Of a DNA stretch of 64,000 nt, positions 1-8,775 are shown piece after piece. How positions within the stretch are numbered: position 1 is the first letter of the stretch; every line of letters starts with the position of its first letter. Both the position numbers and the translations under genes were made by a program. The notes under the pieces are model-generated. The model was not told the origin of the DNA and ran no database searches. It worked only from the letters and a program-made list of their open reading frames with translations. Source of the stretch: JAUMWX01 sp023394215 (GTDB lineage Bacteria > Bacillota > Clostridia > Tissierellales > Peptoniphilaceae); assembly GCA_050313995.1 (NCBI GenBank), contig JBNPMM010000002.1; one strand, written 5' to 3'.

Positions 1-748
1 AGTTCCCTATCTTGTAGCCGAGAGGTTCATCCATATTTGTAAGAAGGGCTACCGTTTTTCGATTCAAATTATTGCCTATTTTAACCATTTCTCCGGCAAG
101 TCTTCTGGCATCTTCTACGGTTTTCATAAACGCTCCGTCTCCCACCTTGACGTCAAGAACAATCACATCCGTCCCCGCCGCTATTTTTTTAGACATAATG
201 GATGAAGCTATAAGTGGGATTGACTCTACGGTACCCGTAACATCTCTCAAAGCGTAAAGAATCTTATCTGCAGGCGTTATGTTACCGCTTTGGCCTATAA
301 GGGCTATATTTATATCATTAACCTGTTTTATAAAATCCTCCCTTGGTATATTTATTTTATAATCAGGATAGGATTCAAGTTTGTCTATGGTTCCTCCGGT
401 ATGTCCAAGCCCTCTTCCGCTCATCTTGGCAACCTTAGCACCGGCAGCTGCAACAAGTGGTCCCACAATAAGAGTAGTCTTGTCTCCCACACCTCCTGTA
501 GAATGCTTATCAACCGTCTTTCCTTCTATACTTGAAAGATCTATCAACTCTCCGGAATTTACCATGGCCATAGTAAGGTTGGTTGTTTCTTCAGATGTCA
601 TTCCCTCGAAATAAATCGCCATCAGCAAGGCACTCGCTTGATAGTCTTTTATACTCCCTTCGGTAATCCCCTTTATAAAAAAATCTATTTCTTCCTTACT
701 AAGCTCATAACCATCTCTTTTTTTGATTATAATATCCACTATTCTCAT
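1..748 (-). CDS. pdp: Pyrimidine-nucleoside phosphorylase, 3'-truncated by window edge
   Basis: The enzyme cleaves thymidine, deoxyuridine or uridine with phosphate to give the base and (deoxy)ribose-1-phosphate in the cytoplasm. About 249 N-terminal residues are visible and the rest runs off the left edge. The frame opens MRIVDIIIKKRDGYELSKEE and contains the family glycine/lysine signature DKHSTGGVGDKTTL, SGRGLGHTGGT and the DVKVGDGAFM motif of thymidine/pyrimidine phosphorylases (DeoA/Pdp). The ATG has an AGGAGG ribosome-binding site seven bases upstream. It is the last visible gene of the first nucleoside block, after the amidotransferase-like gene and a hairpin. That neighbourhood fits nucleoside salvage. 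Thymidine versus general pyrimidine specificity cannot be told from this part. Confidence 0.93.
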   Translation of the reverse strand, partial: MRIVDIIIKKRDGYELSKEEIDFFIKGITEGSIKDYQASALLMAIYFEGMTSEETTNLTMAMVNSGELIDLSSIEGKTVDKHSTGGVGDKTTLIVGPLVAAAGAKVAKMSGRGLGHTGGTIDKLESYPDYKINIPREDFIKQVNDINIALIGQSGNITPADKILYALRDVTGTVESIPLIASSIMSKKIAAGTDVIVLDVKVGDGAFMKTVEDARRLAGEMVKIGNNLNRKTVALLTNMDEPLGYKIGN

Positions 749-786
749 TTTAAGCCTCCTTATAATCTTAAAAAACAATAGGTCGC

Positions 787-816
787 AAATAGCCCTGTTG
801 ATATGCAGGGCTATTT
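787..816. terminator. Intercistronic hairpin between amidotransferase-like gene and pdp
   Basis: An 11-bp perfect stem (787-797 with 806-816) closes an 8-base loop. The T-run directly after the stem is on the plus strand; on the coding (minus) strand the stem is followed by a less regular tail. It may attenuate or process the mRNA before pdp rather than end it completely. Confidence 0.55.
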
Positions 817-822
817 TTTCAA

Positions 823-1566
823 CTATTTAATTAACCATTTTGCAAGATTTTGGAACAATCTGTCATAATATTCCCATCCGCAAAATTCAGGCGGTGCCCA
901 ATGAGGAGCACAGTCTGTTGTAAATACGGCGGAACGTCCCTTTCCATACTCACCTACAGCTATAAAAGGATCATTTTCAACGCTCGCAAGAAGCTTACCT
1001 TCCTCTTTCATCACAGTACAGTTATAACCTAAAATTTCAGGGATTTCCCCATCTATTCCATCAAAAATTTCGTGTTTTTCAAGGATTACAGGTCTTACAC
1101 CTTCCATATGTTCCCTTCTGTCGTCAACAGGAAGAAGTTTTACCGGTAAAACCTCTTGAACCGCAGTATCTCCCCATTTACCCTTTCCATCTATGCCGGA
1201 AAAAGTCATATATCCCCCTACCATAAGAAGGGCTCCCCCTTCCATTACATAGTCACGAATAAGCTTGCATCTGTTCGGTCTTTTTTCAGATCTCGTAAAC
1301 ACCGCATTAGGAAGCAAAAGAGTATTTGCCCCTATATCTGAAAGAATAATCAAATCATATTTTTTAAGTTCACTTAACTCGTAAGGGAAGCTTTCCATTG
1401 CAACATGGTTAGGCATAAATTCCCATTCATAACCGCCATTTACAAAAGCTCTTTTTATAAATTCCTCACCGGTTTCATATGTGGAATTATAAAAGGTATC
1501 AAAACCCTTTATATGTGTGTGATAGGTAATCCAGGATTCCCCCACTAATAATACTTTTTTTGTCAT
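823..1566 (-). CDS. Glutamine-amidotransferase-like protein (DUF1355/PF07090 type)
   Basis: This protein of about 247 residues looks like the class I glutamine-amidotransferase-like fold of the PF07090 family. Seen are an N-terminal KKVLLVGESWITYHTHIKG strand/turn, a middle GGALLMVGGYMTF segment and a C-terminal VFTTDCAPHWAPPEF segment. No ordinary GATase nucleophile motif (GxCxG) is visible, so glutaminase activity is doubtful. In the family such proteins often sit in carbohydrate or nucleoside catabolic clusters, with no firm biochemical role that I know of. Two adjacent ATGs occur (1569 and 1566); the GAGGAG spacing favours the second. It lies 12 bases after the M20 hydrolase gene in the nucleoside operon, so a role in handling a nucleoside-derived compound is inference. 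Confidence 0.75.
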   Translation of the reverse strand: MTKKVLLVGESWITYHTHIKGFDTFYNSTYETGEEFIKRAFVNGGYEWEFMPNHVAMESFPYELSELKKYDLIILSDIGANTLLLPNAVFTRSEKRPNRCKLIRDYVMEGGALLMVGGYMTFSGIDGKGKWGDTAVQEVLPVKLLPVDDRREHMEGVRPVILEKHEIFDGIDGEIPEILGYNCTVMKEEGKLLASVENDPFIAVGEYGKGRSAVFTTDCAPHWAPPEFCGWEYYDRLFQNLAKWLIK

Positions 1567-1578
1567 CATCTTCTCCTC

Positions 1579-2841
1579 TTATTTACAATAATTTAATATC
1601 AACTGAGCATAAATCAAAATACAATCCAAATAATCCTGAATACTTACATATTCATCAGTGGCATGGGCTTGAGCCAATGCGCCCGGGCCGAACTGTATGG
1701 TAGGCATCTTAGCAATATTCCTCCAAAGTCTGGAATCACATCCTGACGGAGAACCCACAACTTTCACAGCTTCATCCATTGAAGCAAGATATGATTTCTT
1801 GAAATCTTCTACCAATCTATGAGCCAAGTCCATTTCAAATCCATGTCCGGCCTGATAGATTGTAACTTTCGGTCTATGATTTTCCAACCATTCATCCGAA
1901 GCACAAACCCTGTCAATTACATCATTAAATTCTTTAACAACTTGTTCATGACTCATAAGATTAGGCAAATAATGAACACAGGTTTCAAAATAACAGTCTG
2001 CCGGTACTGTCGAACCCGCATTTCCTCCGTGTATTACACCTATATTCAAATTTGGTGCAGGCAAAAGGGGATGCTTATATTTTAAAAGCCATATATGCTC
2101 CTTTTCATTTAAAGCATTTATAAGCTTTATAGCCTTATCAATGGCGCTCACACCGTCCATCTTCGTTCCTGAATGGCAAGGCTTACCTTCAAACTCAACT
2201 CTGAAAAATACAAAACCCATATGGGCAAGTATAAGCTCCGAATCCGTTCCTTCGCAAACAACGCATCCATCCGCTCTTTGCCCATTTGCTATGGCCTGCA
2301 TGGAGCCGTTTCCACCGCCTTCTTCATCACATACTGAAGTGATTTTCACAGTTCCGGGAAGTTCATAGCCGGCATCTTTTAAAAGCTTGACAGCCATTAT
2401 AGAGGCCATAAGCCCTCCCTTCATGTCAGCGGTTCCCCTTCCATACATTTTTCCGTCACGAATTTCAGGCTTAAAGGGATGACTTGTCCATTCATCAAGA
2501 TTATCTGCAGGCATTACATCGATATGTCCGTTAAACATAAGGCTTCTTTGACTCTTACCTTTAAATGTAGCGTAAACATTGTACCTGCCGTCATAGTTAT
2601 GTCCAAGATTTCCTTCTTGATGCTTATTATAGAAATCCCTGATCACTTCATCTTTCATCTGGTCGACTTCAACTTCAGCGCCCATTTCCTCAAAAAGCCT
2701 TATAAGATAATCCTGGGCTTCTTTTTCAAGCCCTCCTTTAATCCCGTGTCCTATATCATGGGTATCTATAGCAACAATATCAGATAAATACTTTATATAT
2801 TTATCCTTATTTTTGGATAAAACCTCTCTTAAATCCAACAT
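1579..2841 (-). CDS. M20 family metallo-hydrolase (ArgE/DapE/ACY1 type)
   Basis: This 420-residue di-zinc amidohydrolase/peptidase of the M20 superfamily hydrolyses an amide or acyl bond; the substrate is unknown. Metal and catalytic motifs are complete: GHIDVMPA (H106, D108), GTADMKGG (D139), CDEEGGG (E173/E174), VCEG (E197) and a C-terminal AHATDEYV (His near 397). The length is usual for ArgE/DapE relatives, and the dimerisation domain lies between about 205 and 320. The start has AGGAGG at good spacing. It sits directly behind a nucleoside hydrolase in the BMP transporter operon, which is unusual for an amino-acid deacylase. It may therefore act on a ureido or N-acyl breakdown product, but that is inference. 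Confidence 0.85.
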   Translation of the reverse strand: MLDLREVLSKNKDKYIKYLSDIVAIDTHDIGHGIKGGLEKEAQDYLIRLFEEMGAEVEVDQMKDEVIRDFYNKHQEGNLGHNYDGRYNVYATFKGKSQRSLMFNGHIDVMPADNLDEWTSHPFKPEIRDGKMYGRGTADMKGGLMASIMAVKLLKDAGYELPGTVKITSVCDEEGGGNGSMQAIANGQRADGCVVCEGTDSELILAHMGFVFFRVEFEGKPCHSGTKMDGVSAIDKAIKLINALNEKEHIWLLKYKHPLLPAPNLNIGVIHGGNAGSTVPADCYFETCVHYLPNLMSHEQVVKEFNDVIDRVCASDEWLENHRPKVTIYQAGHGFEMDLAHRLVEDFKKSYLASMDEAVKVVGSPSGCDSRLWRNIAKMPTIQFGPGALAQAHATDEYVSIQDYLDCILIYAQLILNYCK

Positions 2842-2856
2842 TTTACCCTCCTGATA

Positions 2857-3789
2857 TCAATTATACAGCTTCAAGGTCTCTTCAATAATATTCCAATATT
2901 TTTCAACATCTATATCAATAGATATATTTGCAGTAGGTTCCTTTTGTAAATATCCGAAATAGTCGCAGTTTGTTCTTCCGTAAGATTCATTGCTCCTGAT
3001 TTCTATTGTAGAATACATAGGCTTTGTTACCAAAACACTCGGATCTATTAGGTAAGCTATTGTCACAGGATCATGTAGAGGACCCCCGTCCCAACCGAAA
3101 ACTTCTTTTTGGGATTTATTAAAAAACGCCATTAGATCCGCAAACAAGTCTGATGCCTTATTTCCGACCTTTCTCATCCTTTCAACAATTGAAGGATAGC
3201 AAAGAGCCTTTCTTGTAACATCAAGACCTACCATGGTTATAGGCAATCCTGAAGTAAAGCAAACATAAGCAGCTTCGGCATCGGCAAAAATATTAAATTC
3301 TGCCGCAGGAGTTACATTACCGTTTGCGTATGCTCCTCCCATAAGGACAATTTCTTCAATTTTATCCACTATTTTAGGTTCAAGTCTCATCGCCATAGCA
3401 AGGTTGGTCATAGGACCTGTAGTAACAATAGTGATTTTTTCATCACTTTCCATAAGGGTTCTTGCTATATAGTTAATAGCATTTTCCTTTTCAGCTTTTA
3501 TATTAAGTTCTTCAAAAACAGGACCATCCAGGCCGCTTTCCCCGTGAATATCTCCGGCTATTACAGTCTTTCTTACCATAGGAACTCCACCACCAGCATA
3601 AACCGGAACATCCAATCCCAAATGCTGAACAACATTTAAGGCATTTATTACGGTCTTGTCCATAGTTTGATTTCCTGAAACAACTGTAATCCCTAACAAA
3701 TCAATCTTAGGATTTTTACCTGCTAAGATAATAGCAACCGCATCATCATGACCCGGATCACAGTCTAAAATAATCTTTCTTTTTTCCAT
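2857..3789 (-). CDS. Inosine-uridine-type nucleoside hydrolase (first paralogue)
   Basis: It hydrolyses the N-glycosidic bond of ribonucleosides to base plus ribose. The calcium-binding N-terminus KIILDCDPGHDDAVAI, the TGPMTNLAMAM motif, the ribose-binding EFNIFADAEAA motif and the C-terminal HDPVTIAYL motif with the catalytic His are all present, so the enzyme looks active. An upstream in-frame ATG exists at 3801, but it has no ribosome-binding site. The GGGAG just before 3789 supports MEKRKIILD as the start, giving about 310 residues, normal for the family. It follows the second permease gene of the first ABC transporter, so imported nucleosides would be split directly. Purine versus pyrimidine preference is not predictable. 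Confidence 0.92.
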   Translation of the reverse strand: MEKRKIILDCDPGHDDAVAIILAGKNPKIDLLGITVVSGNQTMDKTVINALNVVQHLGLDVPVYAGGGVPMVRKTVIAGDIHGESGLDGPVFEELNIKAEKENAINYIARTLMESDEKITIVTTGPMTNLAMAMRLEPKIVDKIEEIVLMGGAYANGNVTPAAEFNIFADAEAAYVCFTSGLPITMVGLDVTRKALCYPSIVERMRKVGNKASDLFADLMAFFNKSQKEVFGWDGGPLHDPVTIAYLIDPSVLVTKPMYSTIEIRSNESYGRTNCDYFGYLQKEPTANISIDIDVEKYWNIIEETLKLYN

Positions 3790-3800
3790 AAATTCTCCCA

Positions 3801-4763
3801 TCAGCTTTTTATTTTTATATTGTAATCAACTACTGAAGATTCTCTCTTCCTTTGGTTTTTAATTTTCAAATACATAGAAACTCCCAAAACTATTACCGTA
3901 ACTATGTAAGGCATCATAAGCACGAACTGTGAAGGCAAACCGTAAGCCTGAAGTCTTGCCCCGACAGAATCGGAAAATCCGAACAGCAAACATCCCACAG
4001 AGACTATGAAAGGATTTGCCCCTCCGAAATACATGGCCGCAACCCCCATGAAGCCTCTGTTATTGGTCATATTTTCTACAAACTGAGCACTATAGCCAAG
4101 TGAAAGATGGGCTCCTGCCAAACCTCCTATAAGTCCGGAAACTATAAGGGCTTGATATTTTATCCTGTCAGGTTCTATCCCTGCCGTCTTTGCAGCTAAA
4201 GGAAATTGCCCAACAGACCTTAGTCTTAATCCGTACACAGTTTTGAAGATAAAAAACTGTAAAAATATTACAAAGGGTATTACAAACCACTCGGTAAGCG
4301 ACCAATTATTAATTATAGGTCCTATGACCGGTATATTTTCCAAAAAAGCAAAATTAAGTCTCGGTATAGGTCTTATATCAGGACTTGTGAAAGTCCCGTT
4401 TGTTTTAAATATTACCTGTAACAAAAATTTTGTAATTGCTATAGCAAATAGATTAATCCCCATTCCTATAGCTGTGATATCTGCTCTGTACTTCAAATGC
4501 CCTACCGACATTATTAAGGCTATTATAGAGCCTGCCAACATGGCGGCAAGCACACCTATTAACCATGAACCGGTAAAATAACTGGCAGTTACCGCTGTAA
4601 AAGCTCCGACCAACATAATACCCTCGGTACCTACATTCAAAATATTCGCCTGTTGGGTGATTGTTGCACATAAAGCGGCGTATATTATAGGGGTAGATGC
4701 CCTAAATGTAGAATAAATCAAGGAGCTGTTAAAAATATCTCCCAAAGTATCAAATATTCCCAT
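3801..4763 (-). CDS. Nucleoside ABC transporter, permease 2 (BMP-linked)
   Basis: This membrane permease belongs to the branched-chain-amino-acid/ribose-like fold (BPD_transp_2) and has about eight to ten hydrophobic segments across 320 residues. Typical features are ITQQANILNVGTEGIMLVGA near the N-terminus and SGLIGGLAGAHLSLGY in the coupling region. With the adjacent permease, ATPase and BMP lipoprotein it forms a NupNOPQ-type nucleoside importer. The start overlaps the stop of the preceding permease by one base (TAATG), which suggests translational coupling. The nucleoside substrate is inferred from family and neighbours (nucleoside hydrolase, phosphorylase). Confidence 0.9.
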   Translation of the reverse strand: MGIFDTLGDIFNSSLIYSTFRASTPIIYAALCATITQQANILNVGTEGIMLVGAFTAVTASYFTGSWLIGVLAAMLAGSIIALIMSVGHLKYRADITAIGMGINLFAIAITKFLLQVIFKTNGTFTSPDIRPIPRLNFAFLENIPVIGPIINNWSLTEWFVIPFVIFLQFFIFKTVYGLRLRSVGQFPLAAKTAGIEPDRIKYQALIVSGLIGGLAGAHLSLGYSAQFVENMTNNRGFMGVAAMYFGGANPFIVSVGCLLFGFSDSVGARLQAYGLPSQFVLMMPYIVTVIVLGVSMYLKIKNQRKRESSVVDYNIKIKS

Positions 4764-5812
4764 TATTTCACCCCTCCTTCTTTATTTAAGGCATTCGCTT
4801 TTTTTCTTTTCTTTACAAATTCTATTACTATGTCCATTGTAGCTACAATTATAAATACTGCCGAAATTGTATCTACTATGGATTTAGGAACACTTGTAGA
4901 TTGTTGCATAGCCATTGAGCCAGATTTCAAAACAGCAAGGAAAAACGCTGTAATCGGTGCAAAAATAGGATTCGCCTTAACTATTAAAGCGGCTAACATA
5001 CCGTTCGCCCCAAGACCTGTAGCAAATCCGTCCAAATAGTAACCGTGAACGCCTAAAACTTCTATGCATCCCGCTATCCCGCCAAGCATACCTGACAAAA
5101 GCATAGCCTTTACAAAAGTTTTCTTGGAACTTATTCCTATATAATCCGCATTTTTAGGGTTAAGTCCCACAGCTCTTATTTCAAAACCGAACTTAGTCTT
5201 ATAGAGCAAAAATATTACAAAAACAGCTATAATTATGGCTATAAATATACCTACATTCGCTGATGAAGGTCTTAAAAATTTTCCAAGCGTAACTAAAACA
5301 GGTAAACTTTGAGGGTTTGCCGTCTTGGCACTCATAGGGCCGCTAACCAGGTATGATCCTATATAAACTGCCACAGAGTTCATAAGTATGGTCACGCAGA
5401 CTTCGGATACATTATAGTAGGCCTTTAAAAGTGCCGGTATCAAAGCCCAAACCGCCGATACAATCATAGCCCCTAAAAAACAGGCTATAAACAGCATGGG
5501 AACCGGTAAAAATCCCCAGTTTATTCCTATATAGGCTGCTGCAAGCCCTCCTAAAATAACCTCTCCTTCAACCCCTACATTAAAGGCCCCGGCTTGAGCA
5601 GCTACAGCAAAGGCTATGGATGTCAGAATTAGAGGAGTAAAGCCGACTATCGTATTACCGAAACCAAGCTTGGTACCGAAAGCCCCCTTTAAAAGAGCCC
5701 CATATGCCTTTATGGGATTTTCCCCTATAAGCAATATAAGTATTGCTCCCATTCCAAGGGCAAGAAATAAGGTAAAGGCAATCTTGCCTATCATCTTTTT
5801 AGTTGATGTCAT
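4763..5812 (-). CDS. Nucleoside ABC transporter, permease 1 (BMP-linked)
   Basis: The first permease of the importer has 349 residues and many transmembrane segments. AQAGAFNVGVEGEVILGGLA and SGMLGGIAGCIEVLG match the conserved regions of BMP-linked nucleoside permeases (NupP/YufP type). The long N-terminal helix (ALGMGAILILLIGENPIKAY) is usual in this subunit. It overlaps the ATPase stop by one base and has GGAGG upstream, so the ATPase and the two permeases are translationally coupled. It would form the membrane channel with the following permease. Confidence 0.9.
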   Translation of the reverse strand: MTSTKKMIGKIAFTLFLALGMGAILILLIGENPIKAYGALLKGAFGTKLGFGNTIVGFTPLILTSIAFAVAAQAGAFNVGVEGEVILGGLAAAYIGINWGFLPVPMLFIACFLGAMIVSAVWALIPALLKAYYNVSEVCVTILMNSVAVYIGSYLVSGPMSAKTANPQSLPVLVTLGKFLRPSSANVGIFIAIIIAVFVIFLLYKTKFGFEIRAVGLNPKNADYIGISSKKTFVKAMLLSGMLGGIAGCIEVLGVHGYYLDGFATGLGANGMLAALIVKANPIFAPITAFFLAVLKSGSMAMQQSTSVPKSIVDTISAVFIIVATMDIVIEFVKKRKKANALNKEGGVK

Positions 5813-7347
5813 TATAAAGCCCCCTCCTTATCATTTATAAGTTTTCCGCCCATCATAAGCAGACCTATATTATTTTCATTGGCTTCATCAGCCATAAGCT
5901 CTCCTGTGATCTTTCCTTCGTGAATAACAATTATCCTGTCGGACAAGGAAAGTATTTCTTCAAGTTCGGCAGAAACCAAAAGTATACCAGTTCCCGCTTC
6001 CTTTTGCTTTCTAAGTATATTTCTAATGGATTCTATAGCCCCTATATCCACCCCTCTGGTAGGTTGTGAAGCTATAAGAAAATCTTTGCCCAAGGATACC
6101 TCCCTTGCTACTACCACCTTTTGAGCATTTCCTCCTGAAAGACTGCTTGTAGCAATGTCCGGGGCCGCCGGTCTTATATCAAAATCCTTAATATTTATTT
6201 CGGCGGATTTTTCTATATCCTTATGATTAATAATTCCGAATTTATCGTATTTTTTATTTTGCAAATCTACCATAGAAAGATTATCGGCTATGCTCAAAAA
6301 CCTGTTAAGCCCTCTTATATTTCTGTCTTCCGGAATGTGGGACATACCGGCTCTCCTGATAGCCTTAGGTGATTTATTTGTTATATCAACTCCGTTTAAG
6401 AAGATTTTTCCCTTTTCAACTCTTCTAAGTCCTGTAATGGCTTCTATCAGCTCAGACTGCCCGTTGCCGTCAATCCCAGCAACTCCGACAATTTCTCCCT
6501 TTCTCACGTTAAAGCTCATTCCCCTAATCTTAGAAGTTTCCTTCAAACTCGGTAACCAAACATCCTTTACTTCAAGTGCAAGGTCCCCCAGTTTCGCTTC
6601 CTTTTTCTCAATATTTAAGAATACTTCCCTTCCTATCATCATCTTGGTAAGTTCAAGTTCACTTGTATTTACTTTGTCAACCGAACCTACAAAATTTCCC
6701 TGTCTCATTACGGAAATAGTATCCGATACCCTCATAACCTCATTTAATTTATGAGATATAAATATTATGGACTTACCTTCACTCTTCAAGCTGTCAAAAA
6801 TTTCAAATAATTTCAGAGTTTCCTGAGGCGTTAAAACCGCTGTAGGTTCATCAAGTATGATTATTTCAGCCCCTCTCATAAGAGTTTTAATAATCTCAAC
6901 TCTCTGCGCTTCTCCAACGGAAATTTGCCTTACAGTCTTATCCAACTGTATGTCCATATTATAATGGTCTATATAATGTTGTATGTCTTCTCTGGCCTTT
7001 TGGAAATCAATCTTAAATCCCTTCTTAGGTTCAAATCCTAAAATTATATTCTCCAAAACCGTTAAATCGTCAATAAGCATAAACTCCTGATGAACCATAC
7101 CTATACCAAGCTCTATAGCCTTTCCCGGATCAAGACTTTCAACAAGTTCTCCCCTTATATAAATGCTGCCATCCGTCAAAGGATACATACCGTACAAAAG
7201 CTTCATCATTGTCGATTTTCCGGCACCGTTTTCACCTATAAGAGAGTGTATTTCGCCCTTTTTCAATTTGAATTGGCTATGCTTTACAGCCTTAACCTCT
7301 CCAAAATGCTTAACAATATCTCTCATTTCAACGATATATTCACTCAT
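5812..7347 (-). CDS. Nucleoside ABC transporter, double-domain ATP-binding protein
   Basis: This 511-residue ATPase with two ABC domains is of RbsA/NupO type. The first domain has Walker A GENGAGKST, a signature-like ISVGEAQRVEI and Walker B IIILDEPTAVL. The second has a degenerate Walker A (GIDGNGQSEL, no lysine), a good signature LSGGNAQKVVVARE and an altered Walker B (ASQPTRGVD). This asymmetry is normal for the family, where one site hydrolyses ATP. It powers the importer formed with the two permeases downstream. It follows the BMP lipoprotein gene after a hairpin. Confidence 0.93.
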   Translation of the reverse strand: MSEYIVEMRDIVKHFGEVKAVKHSQFKLKKGEIHSLIGENGAGKSTMMKLLYGMYPLTDGSIYIRGELVESLDPGKAIELGIGMVHQEFMLIDDLTVLENIILGFEPKKGFKIDFQKAREDIQHYIDHYNMDIQLDKTVRQISVGEAQRVEIIKTLMRGAEIIILDEPTAVLTPQETLKLFEIFDSLKSEGKSIIFISHKLNEVMRVSDTISVMRQGNFVGSVDKVNTSELELTKMMIGREVFLNIEKKEAKLGDLALEVKDVWLPSLKETSKIRGMSFNVRKGEIVGVAGIDGNGQSELIEAITGLRRVEKGKIFLNGVDITNKSPKAIRRAGMSHIPEDRNIRGLNRFLSIADNLSMVDLQNKKYDKFGIINHKDIEKSAEINIKDFDIRPAAPDIATSSLSGGNAQKVVVAREVSLGKDFLIASQPTRGVDIGAIESIRNILRKQKEAGTGILLVSAELEEILSLSDRIIVIHEGKITGELMADEANENNIGLLMMGGKLINDKEGAL

Positions 7348-7364
7348 AATACTCCTCTTTTAAA

Positions 7365-7398
7365 ATATATGGGGTCCTTTAAAGAACCCCACATATAT
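7365..7398 (-). terminator. Intercistronic hairpin after BMP lipoprotein gene
   Basis: GGGGT/ACCCC (7371-7375 with 7386-7390) extended by an interrupted ATATAT stem forms a hairpin in the gap between the binding-protein gene and the ATPase gene. On the coding strand it is followed by a short T-rich tract. Such hairpins commonly stabilise or overproduce the binding-protein mRNA relative to the transporter genes. Confidence 0.55.
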
Positions 7399-7405
7399 AC
7401 TAATA

Positions 7406-8545
7406 TTATTTTTGTGGTCCAAAACCTTCGTAGTTTTCTACCTTGATTTCACCCTTAGCTATCTTTTCAGCTAACTCATTACACTTATCAACTATATCTT
7501 GAGGGAATTTGTCCTTTAAGAATTCCTTCATAACTGAGAAATCTGTTAAAGAAACTCCACCATCCTTAAGTGTTAAATATCTTGTAGAACCGCCCTTGAA
7601 CTCTCCCTTAACAACTGATTCAATTGTTAGGTAAACCGCTTGGTCAACCCTCTTTACCATAGATGTCAAAACGCTGCCCGGTTGGTCTCCGTCTTGATTT
7701 AAATCTACACCTATAGCATACTTGCCAGCTTCCTTAGCTCCTTCCAATATACCAACGCCTGTTCCTGATGCAACATTCATTACTATATCGGCACCTTGTC
7801 CATATTGAGCAAGTGTAAGCTCTTTACCCTTCAAAGGATCTTGCCAACCGCCTGCAAATGATTGAAGAATCTTAACTTCAGGGTCTATGTATTTAGCACC
7901 TTGTTCATAACCTACATAGAAATCGTGAAGTACAGGAATATCCATTCCTCCTACCCAACCGATAATCTTTTCAGGGTTTACTCCCGGTATATCAGTCTTT
8001 TGTGTAAACAAAGCTGCTGCCGCACCTGCCAAGAACGAACCTTCATTTTGAGCAAAGCTTATAGATGAAACGTTCGGTAAATCGATAGTTGTATCGATAA
8101 TTGCAAATTTAGCATTAGGATAATTTGCACCGTGCTTTTTAATATAGTCGCCTATATTTGATGAAGCTCCGATAATCAAATCATATCCTTCTTCCGCTGC
8201 GGCTACCAAGTTAGCTTCCCATTCTTGAGCAGTTGAACCTTCCAAAGACTTAAGTTCAATACCGAAATCCTTAACAGCCTTTTGAGCCCCCATATTTGCA
8301 GAGTCGTTATAAGACTTGTCACCCAAGTTTCCTGTATAAACTATACAAACCCTAAGCTTCTTGTCTGTCTCGGTTTTTGGAGCTTCCGCATCCTTATTTT
8401 CGCCTTCCTTAGTTCCTTCTTCCTTAGTCGGTTGAGTTTGTTCTTTTTCCTTAGCAGCTTGGTCTGCTGACTTTCCGCATGCCGCTAATGAAAATACCAT
8501 AACCAAAACTAACAGCAATGAAATAATTTTTTTTAAGTTTTTCAC
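7406..8545 (-). CDS. BMP-family nucleoside-binding lipoprotein (first transporter)
   Basis: This extracellular solute-binding lipoprotein feeds the importer. It has a signal peptide of about 22 residues ending in the lipobox LAAC, then a low-complexity Glu/Lys/Thr linker (about residues 25-63). The PnrA/BMP domain follows, with VYTGNLGDKSYNDSA, IIGASS, QNEGSFLAGAAAA and IGWVGGMDIPVLHDF. The BMP family binds purine or pyrimidine nucleosides. The start codon is GTG with GGAGGAG just upstream. The gene is first in its operon and has its own promoter about 180 bases upstream. Confidence 0.93.
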   Translation of the reverse strand: MKNLKKIISLLLVLVMVFSLAACGKSADQAAKEKEQTQPTKEEGTKEGENKDAEAPKTETDKKLRVCIVYTGNLGDKSYNDSANMGAQKAVKDFGIELKSLEGSTAQEWEANLVAAAEEGYDLIIGASSNIGDYIKKHGANYPNAKFAIIDTTIDLPNVSSISFAQNEGSFLAGAAAALFTQKTDIPGVNPEKIIGWVGGMDIPVLHDFYVGYEQGAKYIDPEVKILQSFAGGWQDPLKGKELTLAQYGQGADIVMNVASGTGVGILEGAKEAGKYAIGVDLNQDGDQPGSVLTSMVKRVDQAVYLTIESVVKGEFKGGSTRYLTLKDGGVSLTDFSVMKEFLKDKFPQDIVDKCNELAEKIAKGEIKVENYEGFGPQK

Positions 8546-8726
8546 TTTCTCCTCCTGTGATTTGCAAAATTGATATAGAATAACCTATAGAAACTCAAAC
8601 AATCCAAACCATAATAAAATTTAGCATTAAAGTCGGAAATATCCGTTTCTCCCATTTGTGAAGATTTACAAACTCCTATCAGCTCATCTACACCAGATCC
8701 TTCTACAACATTATTTTTACAAATCT
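8546..8726 (-). promoter_or_regulatory. 5' leader of the first nucleoside transporter operon
   Basis: About 170 transcribed bases precede the GTG start of the lipoprotein gene. The leader contains an AGATTT/AAATCT pairing early on and a small CGGA/TCCG hairpin near 8640-8650. I could not match it to the purine, preQ1, ZTP or 2'-dG riboswitch consensus. No terminator with a T-tract is seen, so control at translation or simple stability are both possible. Confidence 0.35.
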
Positions 8727-8755
8727 ATTATATCAAATTTTGTAATCGATATCCA
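8727..8755 (-). promoter_or_regulatory. Sigma-A-type promoter of the first transporter operon
   Basis: On the minus strand TGGATA (8750-8755) and a perfect TATAAT (8727-8732) are separated by 17 bases. It starts only 20 bases after the stop codon of the upstream operon's last gene. No terminator lies between, so read-through from the second nucleoside block is likely. Confidence 0.6.
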
Positions 8756-8775
8756 TATTGTTTAAATACGATAAT

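Noticed and set aside
6290..6754. 154-codon open frame opposite the ABC ATPase gene
   Set aside because: Antisense shadow of a conserved ABC domain.
8546..8726. Possible purine or 2'-dG riboswitch before the nucleoside lipoprotein gene
   Set aside because: I could not align the conserved junction bases of the purine riboswitch class; kept only as an unassigned leader.
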